Shown here piece by piece: positions 1-6,855 of a stretch of 38,534 nt of DNA (positions are counted from its first letter, which is position 1; each line of letters opens with the position of its first letter). A program made the position numbers and the translations under genes. Location: assembly GCA_002898015.1 (NCBI GenBank), contig BDTM01000016.1:1-38534 (forward strand). The letters run 5' to 3'. The DNA comes from a bacterium BMS3Bbin03. GTDB taxonomy: Bacteria > Zhuqueibacterota > JdFR-76 > BMS3Abin05. The notes under the pieces are model-generated. The model saw nothing but the letters and a program-made list of their open reading frames with translations, was not told the origin of the DNA and ran no database searches.

Positions 1-108
1 TGTTTCCTGAAAAGAATAATAGCATTGATAACCATTTGAAATACGAAACAACCATTTGTAAATAGGATGTTTATAAACTATTGAACAGCTATTGAATAGC
101 CATTAGCG

Positions 109-198
109 TGACGCCAATCTGCCTTCGACGGAGAGCTTACCGCAGGTGGAGCAGAAGATTTAGTTTATAATCACAACGCATTCGCAACTCTGCGGCAG
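109..198 (+). repeat. Dispersed intergenic repeat, copy A
   Basis: This copy begins TGACGCCAAT and contains AGAAGATTTAGTTTA (153-167) followed by a diverged tail. Copy B at 8727-8816 shares both the TGACGCCAAT start and the AGAAGATTTA core. Copy C at 28550-28595 shares the core and aligns without gaps over about 46 bases. All three are in the same orientation and lie upstream of a + strand gene. Function is unknown. Confidence 0.6.
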
Positions 199-230
199 CC
201 CAATATCCGAACACAAAGCCAAATTTCTGC

Positions 231-259
231 TTGACAATAAAAAGCGAAATATGTATAAT
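231..259 (+). promoter_or_regulatory. Sigma70-type promoter for the substrate-binding protein gene
   Basis: TTGACA at 231-236 and TATAAT at 254-259 are separated by 17 bases, an exact match to the housekeeping consensus. The start codon at 353 lies about 90 bases downstream, leaving a leader of roughly 85 bases. Confidence 0.8.
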
Positions 260-352
260 GAATTTAAAGCCGTAATTTCGGGTTTTGCAGTTGATGAAAA
301 GCCGTGGGGCGGGCATTCATGTTAATCACTCACTAAACCAAGGGAGGATAAA

Positions 353-1576
353 ATGCGTCCGAAAAACGGGTTTATTCTGATTATAGGGGCGCTCTTACTA
401 TTTGGGTCTGCAACCTTTGGCAGCACAAAAGCAAAGAGCATCAAAATCGGCGCCGTTTTTGATATTACCGGTCCCACGGGGGACGTGGGCTGGCACTATG
501 CGGACGGTGTGCGGGATTACTTCAAATGGCTGAACGCCAGCGGCGGTATTCATGACGTTAAAATCCGTCTGGAATGGAAAGACTGCCAGTACGATATTCC
601 GCAAACCCTTTCCGCCTACGAAAAATTTGTAAAGGACGATCATGTAAAAGCGATTATTGGCTGGGGAACGGGCGACAGCGAAGCGCTTCGGACCAAGATT
701 ATCAAAGACAAAATTCCGTACATCTCCGCCTCGTTTGCCCAAAACCTGGTGTGGATGCCCGGCAATTGGAATTTTATCCCGGCGACCACCTATGCCGACC
801 ATGTACGAACCGTCTTAAAGTACATCAATAATCTTTGGAAAGAAAACCGTCCTCTCAGAGTGGCGTTAATTTATAATGACAGTGAATATGGCCGGGCAGT
901 GCTTGCTCCGGCAAAACGATACGCAAAAGCACACGGCATTAAAATCGTGGACGAAGAGAAAGTCTCGCTTCGCTGCCTCGATGCGACCCCCCAGATGCGG
1001 CATCTTAAACAGAAAAAGGCGGACTACGCCTATATTCAGGAGACCGTGATCGCCACGGCCACCATTCTGAAAGATGCCGGAAAATTGGGATTAACCACGC
1101 TGTTTACAGGGAATTTCTGGGGCACCGAACGAAAGCTGGCAGAATTAGCAGGGCCCGCCGCAGAAGGGTACATCGGCGTGATGCCGTTTGCGATTTGGAG
1201 CGATCGCAATGTGCCCGGAATTCAATTGCTGAAAAAAATTAACCGGAAATATCATCCCAGAGTTCAGTTTCGTGAACCGCCTTATGTGGCCGGTTGGGTG
1301 AATGCAGCCATTATGACGGAGGCCGTCAGGAAAGCGCTGGGGATGGTGAACAACGATCCGAATCAAGTAACCGGCACATTGATCAAAAAAGGATTTGAGA
1401 GCATTAAGGATTTTAACATCGAAGGGCTGGTGACTCCCGTAAGCTATTCTGCAAAAGATCACCGCGGCGCAAAAGATGTGAAATTGGTCATTATTAAAAA
1501 AGGCCGATTGACGGCGATCACGGGCTGGATCAAAACGCCGCCTGTTCCGAAGGCGGAGATGGAAGGGAAAGAATAG
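353..1576 (+). CDS. ABC transporter substrate-binding protein, branched-chain amino acid (LivJ/LivK) type
   Basis: This is a 407-residue periplasmic binding protein of the type I fold (Peripla_BP_6 family), which captures a small solute and delivers it to an inner-membrane ABC permease. A signal peptide covers about residues 1-26 (basic start, then a hydrophobic run ending near FGSTKA). The first strand of the mature domain reads KIGAVFDITGPTGDVG, typical of Liv-type proteins, and the length is normal for the family. The ATG follows GGGAGG at 342-347 and a consensus promoter at 231-259. No permease or ATPase gene is adjacent, so it is an orphan here: its partners must lie elsewhere or to the left. 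The ligand cannot be read from the sequence; the family also binds amides, urea and aromatic acids. Confidence 0.85.
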   Translation: MRPKNGFILIIGALLLFGSATFGSTKAKSIKIGAVFDITGPTGDVGWHYADGVRDYFKWLNASGGIHDVKIRLEWKDCQYDIPQTLSAYEKFVKDDHVKAIIGWGTGDSEALRTKIIKDKIPYISASFAQNLVWMPGNWNFIPATTYADHVRTVLKYINNLWKENRPLRVALIYNDSEYGRAVLAPAKRYAKAHGIKIVDEEKVSLRCLDATPQMRHLKQKKADYAYIQETVIATATILKDAGKLGLTTLFTGNFWGTERKLAELAGPAAEGYIGVMPFAIWSDRNVPGIQLLKKINRKYHPRVQFREPPYVAGWVNAAIMTEAVRKALGMVNNDPNQVTGTLIKKGFESIKDFNIEGLVTPVSYSAKDHRGAKDVKLVIIKKGRLTAITGWIKTPPVPKAEMEGKE

Positions 1577-1651
1577 TCGATGCCGGCTTACCGCAAATTG
1601 TGCCTTTTACGGCGGCTTGCCGCCGCACGAATCTCTTTGCATCGTCTTTAT

Positions 1652-1680
1652 TTGAAATTTAAGAATTTATTTTATATATT
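1652..1680 (+). promoter_or_regulatory. Candidate sigma70 promoter for the GNAT gene
   Basis: TTGAAA at 1652-1657 and TATATT at 1675-1680 are separated by 17 bases in an AT-rich gap, about 85 bases before the ATG at 1768. Upstream, near 1613-1625, lies a short GC hairpin (GGCGGCTTGCCGCC). Confidence 0.5.
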
Positions 1681-1767
1681 GAACCAGACATCCAGCCGCT
1701 GATAAACAAAACGGAAAACCACGGAGCCAATAGATAATTTTATACACTAACTTGAAAAGGAGCCGTT

Positions 1768-2361
1768 ATGTTCAAAGATTATCCTAAAGAAAAAAGACTA
1801 AAAGGGGGAACTAAAGTGATGTTAAGGCCCATGGAAAAAAAGGATGAGAAGGCTCTTTATGAGTTTTTCAACGGCTTAAAGCCCGGGGACAGGCTTTTTC
1901 TCAAAGATGATGTCACGGATCAGAGGGTCATCCATGAATGGGTGGAAGATATTGATTATGAAAAGATTATCCCGATCTTGGCTTTCGACGGCGAGAAAGT
2001 TATAGGCGATGCCACCCTGCACCGCTCGGAACATGGCTGGTCTCGCCACGTGGGCGAAATCCGAATGGTCACGGCTTCCGGTTACCGGCGAAGGGGTCTG
2101 GGCCTGGTTTTGGCGAAGGAAATTTTTCTTCTGGCACAGCTTCTGGGGATAGAAAAAGTCCAGGCCGAAATGATGGACTCTCAGCAAGGGGCCATTAAAG
2201 TGTTCGAGACAATCGGGTTTCAAAAAGAAGCCGTATTAAATGATTATGTCAAAGATTTACAGGGAAGAAAACACAACCTCGTGATTATGACGCAGGACAT
2301 TTCGAGACTCTGGGAGCGTATGGATAAAATGCTTCTGGATATGGAGGACCACGGGGGATGA
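1768..2361 (+). CDS. GNAT family N-acetyltransferase
   Basis: The 197-residue product is a Gcn5-related acetyltransferase that moves an acetyl group from acetyl-CoA to an amine on an unknown substrate. The acetyl-CoA pyrophosphate-binding motif A is visible as MVTASGYRRRGLG (about residues 98-110), after the strand with GEIR. The C-terminal part has the usual GAIKVFETIGFQKEA pattern. Length is typical and there is no signal peptide, so it should be cytosolic. The ATG follows AAGGAG at 1757-1762. The gene has its own candidate promoter (1652-1680) and terminator (2386-2420), so it is probably monocistronic. The substrate cannot be predicted; ribosomal protein, antibiotic or metabolite acetylation are all possible. 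Confidence 0.85.
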   Translation: MFKDYPKEKRLKGGTKVMLRPMEKKDEKALYEFFNGLKPGDRLFLKDDVTDQRVIHEWVEDIDYEKIIPILAFDGEKVIGDATLHRSEHGWSRHVGEIRMVTASGYRRRGLGLVLAKEIFLLAQLLGIEKVQAEMMDSQQGAIKVFETIGFQKEAVLNDYVKDLQGRKHNLVIMTQDISRLWERMDKMLLDMEDHGG

Positions 2362-2385
2362 TCCAGGATTGTATTTTCCTGATCG

Positions 2386-2420
2386 AGCCGGAATCTATCT
2401 GATTTCGGCTTTTTTTGTTT
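2386..2420 (+). terminator. Rho-independent terminator after the GNAT gene
   Basis: Stem AGCCGGAAT (2386-2394) pairs with ATTTCGGCT (2402-2410), with one G-U pair and a 7-base loop, and is followed by a run of T up to about 2417. It separates the GNAT gene from the permease gene. Confidence 0.75.
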
Positions 2421-2497
2421 AAGTGCCGTCTTTTTTGTGAAGCAAAATCCATTTTTCTGCGTATCTTGGATTTGATGAAGATAGAAAAAAGAACTGC

Positions 2498-2526
2498 TTG
2501 ATTATCAGTTTGAAATTTCTTATTTT
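2498..2526 (+). promoter_or_regulatory. Candidate promoter for the permease-prenyl synthase pair
   Basis: TTGATT at 2498-2503 and TATTTT at 2521-2526 have a 17-base spacer and lie about 25 bases before the chosen ATG at 2550. The match is moderate. It sits just after a terminator, which supports a new transcription unit. Confidence 0.4.
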
Positions 2527-2549
2527 TAAATCTATTGAAAGGTTCAATC

Positions 2550-3770
2550 ATGGATTTACATGAAAGTCTGTGGATGGCAATCGAGTCTATTCGTACCAAT
2601 AAGGCTCGGGCTATCCTGACGACCATCGGAATCGTTTTTGGAGTTTTGGCCATTATTGCCATGCAGACCCTTGTGCAGGGGTTTAACACCAAGGTCGGCA
2701 AGGAATTATCCATTATCGGAAGCAGCACTTTTTATGTGCAGAAATACCCCGCCATTCGAACCGGCCACATGCAGAAATACCGTAATCGAAAAAACATTAC
2801 GATGAAAGAAGTGAATGCCATTGAGGCCCGTGCCACGCTTTTAAAATTGGTCTCCCCCGATGATGATCAATTCGGAATTACGGTGAAGTATCGGGACCGG
2901 CACACCAATCCGATGGTCATGGCGAAGGGGGGAAATGAATTTTGGGCGCTTGTGAGCGGTTACATGCTCAAAGAAGGCCGGTTTATTACACATGACGACG
3001 TTCGGGGCAATCGGAATGTGGTGATTCTCGGGATGGATGTGGTGGACAAATTGTTTCCTTTTGAAGATCCTTTGGGGAAGTCTGTGCTTATGAACGGCCA
3101 CAAAATGCGCGTGATCGGCGTTTTTGAAGAAAAGGGTAAAATTTTTGGTTTTAGCCAGGACAATGTTATTTTTATGCCGATCACCACTTTTTTTCGATAT
3201 TTTGGAACGAGGCGCTCCATTAGTATTGCGATGCAGGCCGATCGCCCGCAGCTTATTCCGGCGGCCATTGACCAGGTGACCGGTATTTTGCGGGCGGTGC
3301 GAAAAGTGCCGCCGGGCAAACCCAACGACTTTGAAATTGTGACGCGTGAATCTCTTCTGGATACATGGAATAAAATAAGCAGCTATATTTCAATTGTGGC
3401 CACGGCCATTGCGGCCATGTCGCTGCTTGTGGGCGGCATCGGTATTATGAATATTATGCTTGTGACGGTGACGGAACGCACCCGTGAAATCGGGATTCGA
3501 AAGGCCATTGGGGCCAAGCGAAAAGATATTCTTTGGCAGTTTATTGTGGAAGCGGTTATTTTAAGTGAGATCGGCGGCATTATCGGCGTCATTCTGGGCG
3601 TTGGGGGCGGAAAAATTCTCGGCATTGCGTTGAGGATGCCTTCCGCCGTTCCGATTTGGGCAGTTCTTCTTGCCATCGGGTTCTCGTCGCTGATCGGGTT
3701 ATTTTTCGGAATTTACCCGGCTTCCAAAGCGGCGAAACTCAACCCAATTGAAGCGCTGCGTTATGAATAA
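2550..3770 (+). CDS. ABC transporter permease, MacB/FtsX type
   Basis: The 406-residue inner-membrane protein has the MacB permease layout: one membrane helix near residues 20-42, a large periplasmic core domain (about 45-270) and three C-terminal helices (about 280-400). The FtsX signature is seen in TREIGIRKAIGAKRKDI and the terminal YPASKAAKLNPIEALRYE. Such permeases work with a LolD/MacB-like ATPase in tripartite efflux or lipoprotein extraction. No ATPase or membrane-fusion gene is adjacent. A TTG at 2535 would add five residues, but the ATG at 2550 is preferred because GAAAGG at 2537-2542 gives it proper ribosome-binding spacing. It lies 17 bases before the polyprenyl synthase gene and is probably cotranscribed with it. 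The transported substrate is unknown. Confidence 0.85.
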   Translation: MDLHESLWMAIESIRTNKARAILTTIGIVFGVLAIIAMQTLVQGFNTKVGKELSIIGSSTFYVQKYPAIRTGHMQKYRNRKNITMKEVNAIEARATLLKLVSPDDDQFGITVKYRDRHTNPMVMAKGGNEFWALVSGYMLKEGRFITHDDVRGNRNVVILGMDVVDKLFPFEDPLGKSVLMNGHKMRVIGVFEEKGKIFGFSQDNVIFMPITTFFRYFGTRRSISIAMQADRPQLIPAAIDQVTGILRAVRKVPPGKPNDFEIVTRESLLDTWNKISSYISIVATAIAAMSLLVGGIGIMNIMLVTVTERTREIGIRKAIGAKRKDILWQFIVEAVILSEIGGIIGVILGVGGGKILGIALRMPSAVPIWAVLLAIGFSSLIGLFFGIYPASKAAKLNPIEALRYE

Positions 3771-3787
3771 ATTCGATAGGGTGCTTT

Positions 3788-4768
3788 TTGACTGAATTTG
3801 AGAAAAAACTCACGGCTCTTCGATCTTTTGTCAATAAAAGGATTCAATCGGTTTTTGAGCACAAAGAACCGGCCACACTCTACGAGCCGATAAAGTACAT
3901 TATTGAAGGCGGGGGAAAGCGGCTGCGTCCCGTTTTGCTGCTGCTTTCCAGTGAATCTGTCGGGGGAAAAGTCGAGGATTGCCTGGATGCCGCTGTGGCT
4001 GTTGAGATGCTTCACAATTTTACACTCATTCACGATGATGTCATGGATCATGACGATATTCGGCGCGGCCGGGAGACGGTTCATAAAAAGTGGGATGTGA
4101 ATGTGGCCATCTTATCCGGCGATGGATTGGTGGCGCTTTCGTATTGGCATTTGATGAATTGTGATCATCCGCGGATCGCCAGAATCGGGCGCTTGTTTTC
4201 GGATGCCCTGCGGGAGCTGTGTGAAGGGCAGGCGCTTGATAAAGAATTTGAGGGACGCTGGGATGTGACCATCGATGAATATTTTACGATGATTCGCAAA
4301 AAGACGGCGGTGCTGATCTCGCTTTGCACGCAAATCGGCGGCATATTCGGAAATGGAACGGCGGAGCAAATCCGGAGTCTGCGGGATTACGGATTAAATA
4401 TGGGGCTGGCTTTTCAAATCCAGGATGATTTGCTCGATGTGATGGCCGATGAAAAAGTTCTGGGCAAAGATTGGGGCAGCGACATCATGCAGCGCAAAAA
4501 AACCTTTCTGTTGATCCATGCCCTTGAAGTGGGAGGGCCTGAAATCCGAAAAGAAATTTACAAAATTTTAGACCAGCCCGAAATCAAACCGCAGGATATA
4601 ATCCGTGTCCTTGAATTATTTAAAGAAACGGATATGCTGAAAGCCGCGGAAAAACGCATCCGGTTCCACATTCAATTGGCTCGAAATTCCCTTCTCACGC
4701 TTCCGGAAACAGAAGGCCGCCGGAATCTGGAGGAATTTTTACAGTTGGTCTCCCACAGGAATTATTGA
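3788..4768 (+). CDS. Polyprenyl (probably geranylgeranyl/farnesyl-range) diphosphate synthase
   Basis: This 326-residue soluble trans-prenyltransferase condenses isopentenyl diphosphate with an allylic diphosphate. Both aspartate-rich motifs are present: DDVMD at 83-87 and DDLLD at 213-217, plus the substrate-binding GGGKRLRP near residues 39-46. The first motif lacks the two-residue insert of bacterial FPP synthases. Five residues before it is an aromatic Phe78, the arrangement seen in archaeal-type GGPP synthases; long-chain quinone-tail synthases such as IspB have Ala there. A short product of about C15-C20 is therefore inferred. The start is a TTG at 3788 preceded by AGGG; no better ATG exists upstream. 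It follows the permease gene by 17 bases. Confidence 0.87.
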   Translation: MTEFEKKLTALRSFVNKRIQSVFEHKEPATLYEPIKYIIEGGGKRLRPVLLLLSSESVGGKVEDCLDAAVAVEMLHNFTLIHDDVMDHDDIRRGRETVHKKWDVNVAILSGDGLVALSYWHLMNCDHPRIARIGRLFSDALRELCEGQALDKEFEGRWDVTIDEYFTMIRKKTAVLISLCTQIGGIFGNGTAEQIRSLRDYGLNMGLAFQIQDDLLDVMADEKVLGKDWGSDIMQRKKTFLLIHALEVGGPEIRKEIYKILDQPEIKPQDIIRVLELFKETDMLKAAEKRIRFHIQLARNSLLTLPETEGRRNLEEFLQLVSHRNY

Positions 4769-4945
4769 AACCTCACATCGAATCGACGATCCCCACTTCG
4801 ATTCCGAAAAATGGTATGGAGAACATCAGCTCCGGGATTTTCGGATTGATTTTCCTAACTACCTTAAATTAAAATAGGGCATTCGCGATGACGGACAGGA
4901 TTCAGCCGGTTGTGGGCTTTGGCTGCCCCGTGGCTAAGGATAGAA

Positions 4946-5025
4946 AGGACGCTGAAGCGTCCTGCCGTGTCAGCGCCAATTAAGGCGCTTCCCCTTCTCA
5001 GCCTGATGGTTCACCATCGGGAGAA
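4946..5025. repeat. Cluster of three consecutive stem-loops
   Basis: Hairpin 1 pairs AGGACGCT (4946-4953) with AGCGTCCT (4956-4963). Hairpin 2 pairs AGCGCC (4972-4977) with GGCGCT (4984-4989). Hairpin 3 pairs TTCTC plus CTGATGG (4995-5009) with CCATCGG plus GAGAA (5014-5025), with a small bulge. None has a following U run, so they do not look like ordinary terminators. They lie just upstream of the PTS promoter. Confidence 0.6.
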
Positions 5026-5046
5026 TCCTCACAAAAAATATTTTCC

Positions 5047-5076
5047 TTGACATTATAACTAATTTTTTAATATAAT
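5047..5076 (+). promoter_or_regulatory. Consensus sigma70 promoter of the PTS operon
   Basis: TTGACA at 5047-5052 and TATAAT at 5071-5076 are exact consensus hexamers with an 18-base spacer. The EIIC start codon at 5123 lies about 40 bases past the expected transcription start. Confidence 0.8.
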
Positions 5077-5122
5077 TAAGTTCATCGAAAGAGTTGCCAA
5101 AACGATACTGTAAATTAAAAAT

Positions 5123-5815
5123 ATGCTTCAGAAATACTTAATTATATTTATGGCGGGCGGGATTGTTGGGCTGGATACAACGGCGGCTTGGCAGATTCTC
5201 ATTTCACATCCGTTAATCAGCAGTACAATTATCGGATGGATTTTTGGGGATTTATCCCTCGGTTTGTTCTTTGGTTTGGTGATGGAACTTCTCTGGATGA
5301 AGGATGTTCCCGTCGGCGGCGCCAAGTTTCCGGAAGGGAATATCGGCTCCCTGGTGGGGATTTCCACCATAATATTGATTCAGCCCAAAGGAGCGCTTCA
5401 AAATCCTGTGCTCGTTTTGCTGGGTCTCTTATACGGCTTCCTGCTTGCCCATCTGATCGGATACACCATTCTCCGAATGCGGCGCAACAACCTGATTTTT
5501 GTGCACTGGGCCGATAATTTTGCGGAGAAAGGAAATGCCGCCGGTGTGGCGTGGATGCATCGGCTGGGCGTGTTTCACACCTTTGCCCACGGGGCTATTT
5601 GGACTGTCCTGACGGTCTGGATCGGAACGCTCCTTCTGGATTGGATTTGCCGATTACCGCTGTCCTGGCTGAATTTATCCATTTTACATATTAAATACAC
5701 GTTTCTGGGCGTGGGCATCGGCGTGATAGGATATTATTACACAGGCCGAAAAAATCGTTCGATTCTCATTGTGGGTTTGTGCATTGGGCTTTTAATCGGC
5801 ATTCTCTGGAGATAA
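5123..5815 (+). CDS. PTS mannose/fructose/sorbose-family transporter subunit IIC
   Basis: The 230-residue polytopic membrane protein is an EIIC of the mannose-type phosphotransferase system, which with EIID forms the sugar channel. It is almost entirely hydrophobic segments. The family signature is visible in DVPVGGAKFPEGNIGSLVGI (about residues 56-75), matching the conserved GG...GN.G pattern of ManY-like proteins. It is slightly shorter than the roughly 260 residues usual for ManY. The ATG at 5123 lacks a strong Shine-Dalgarno sequence. EIID starts 3 bases after its stop, and HPr and EI follow, so it is the first gene of a PTS operon. EIIA and EIIB, which phosphorylate the sugar, are not encoded nearby. 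The sugar is unknown. Confidence 0.83.
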   Translation: MLQKYLIIFMAGGIVGLDTTAAWQILISHPLISSTIIGWIFGDLSLGLFFGLVMELLWMKDVPVGGAKFPEGNIGSLVGISTIILIQPKGALQNPVLVLLGLLYGFLLAHLIGYTILRMRRNNLIFVHWADNFAEKGNAAGVAWMHRLGVFHTFAHGAIWTVLTVWIGTLLLDWICRLPLSWLNLSILHIKYTFLGVGIGVIGYYYTGRKNRSILIVGLCIGLLIGILWR

Positions 5816-5818
5816 ATT

Positions 5819-6559
5819 GTGGAAAAGCTGCATAAAAAAGACTTGTTGTGGATGATCTGGAGAACCTTTTACATTCAGGGTTCATGGAATTACGAGCGCA
5901 TGCTGAATTTGGGTTTTGTGTATTGTTTAATGCCCATCATAAAAAGATTGTACACGGATCCTGAAGGACGAAAAGCCTTTTTAAAACGTCATCTGCAGTA
6001 TTTTAATGCACATCCTTATTTTGCCTCTTTTGCGCTGGGGGTTGTGGCGCGATTGGAAGAGAAAGGCGCCGCCGAAAAATGGACGGATTTTTCATCCATC
6101 GATAAATTCAAAATGCGTATTTCCAGTTCACTGGGCGCATTGGGAGACCGGCTTTTTTGGGGAATGATTAAACCGATCATCGGCGTTTTAGGTGTTTTTT
6201 TAACCCTTTTATTGGGAATCGTCGGGCCCATTTTTATGATCGTCGGCTACAATATCCCACATATTTATCTGCGTTACTATGGGGTGATGCGCGGATATAA
6301 AAAAGGTTTCGATGTGATTAGTGAATTATCGGTCCGAAGATATAAAAAATATTTTGATAATTTGGGGAAATTATCACTTTTTGCAGTGGGCATTTTGGGG
6401 GGATTTCTCCTGATTTCTGCGGGTAAGTCCGGAATCCAAACAAGTGTATTATTCATTTTGTCGGGAGCAATTACTTATTTTATTTTAATAATGAGAAAAT
6501 CCTTTTACTTCGCCTTTATCCTGGCTGTGCTGTTGATGTTCGGGATGGCGCTCATTTAA
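5819..6559 (+). CDS. PTS mannose/fructose/sorbose-family transporter subunit IID
   Basis: The 246-residue EIID is the second membrane subunit of a mannose-type PTS. Its N-terminal cytosolic half carries the family pattern FLKRHLQYFNAHPYFASFALG with GVVARLEEKGA after it (about residues 51-83). The C-terminal half has several hydrophobic segments. The start is a GTG at 5819, three bases after the EIIC stop, with GGAG at 5808-5811 as ribosome binding site, so translation is probably coupled. It is a little shorter than ManZ (about 280). It is followed by HPr with a 29-base gap. Confidence 0.85.
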   Translation: MEKLHKKDLLWMIWRTFYIQGSWNYERMLNLGFVYCLMPIIKRLYTDPEGRKAFLKRHLQYFNAHPYFASFALGVVARLEEKGAAEKWTDFSSIDKFKMRISSSLGALGDRLFWGMIKPIIGVLGVFLTLLLGIVGPIFMIVGYNIPHIYLRYYGVMRGYKKGFDVISELSVRRYKKYFDNLGKLSLFAVGILGGFLLISAGKSGIQTSVLFILSGAITYFILIMRKSFYFAFILAVLLMFGMALI

Positions 6560-6588
6560 TGATTAATTTTGAACGGTATTGAAAATAA

Positions 6589-6855
6589 ATGGTAGAAAAA
6601 GAAGTCACTGTTATCAACAAACTGGGTTTACATGCCCGACCCTCCGCCTTGTTCGTCCGAAATGCGGCCAAGTTTAAATCGGAGATAACATTGGTCAAGG
6701 ATGGTGTTGAAGTCAACGGGAAAAGCATTATGGGTTTAATGATGCTTGCGGCCGAAATGGGAAGCAAGATAAAAATTCGAGCGGAAGGAGAAGATGAAAA
6801 AAAAGCTCTCGAAAAACTTTCTGCATTATTTGAAAATAAATTTGACGAGGATTAA
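6589..6855 (+). CDS. ptsH: Phosphocarrier protein HPr
   Basis: The 88-residue HPr carries phosphate from enzyme I to EIIA domains. The active-site His15 sits in GLHARPS. Ser46 is present in NGKSIMGLMML at exactly the position phosphorylated by HPr kinase in Gram-positive and many other bacteria. This suggests regulation by an HprK that is not in the window. Spacing, length and fold pattern are canonical. The stop codon overlaps the EI start (TAATG at 6853-6857), so the two proteins are translationally coupled. Confidence 0.95.
   Translation: MVEKEVTVINKLGLHARPSALFVRNAAKFKSEITLVKDGVEVNGKSIMGLMMLAAEMGSKIKIRAEGEDEKKALEKLSALFENKFDED

Larger units (their letters stand above)
1..352. other. Intergenic leader region upstream of the first gene
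   Basis: No convincing gene lies here. The stretch contains a small hairpin near 88-100 (GCTATT/AATAGC), a copy of a dispersed intergenic repeat at 109-198, a consensus promoter at 231-259 and a ribosome binding site at 342-347. Any gene further left lies outside the window. Confidence 0.7.
4769..5122. other. Intergenic region with hairpins and a strong promoter
   Basis: No gene is supported here. A 7-bp stem (GAATCGA at 4780-4786, TCGATTC at 4798-4804) follows the prenyl synthase gene without a T run. Then come three consecutive stem-loops (4946-5025) and a consensus promoter (5047-5076). No remnant of a PTS EIIA or EIIB gene is visible. Confidence 0.65.

Noticed and set aside
2535..2549. 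TTG start five codons before the permease ATG
   Set aside because: GAAAGG overlaps this TTG and is correctly spaced for the ATG at 2550 instead.
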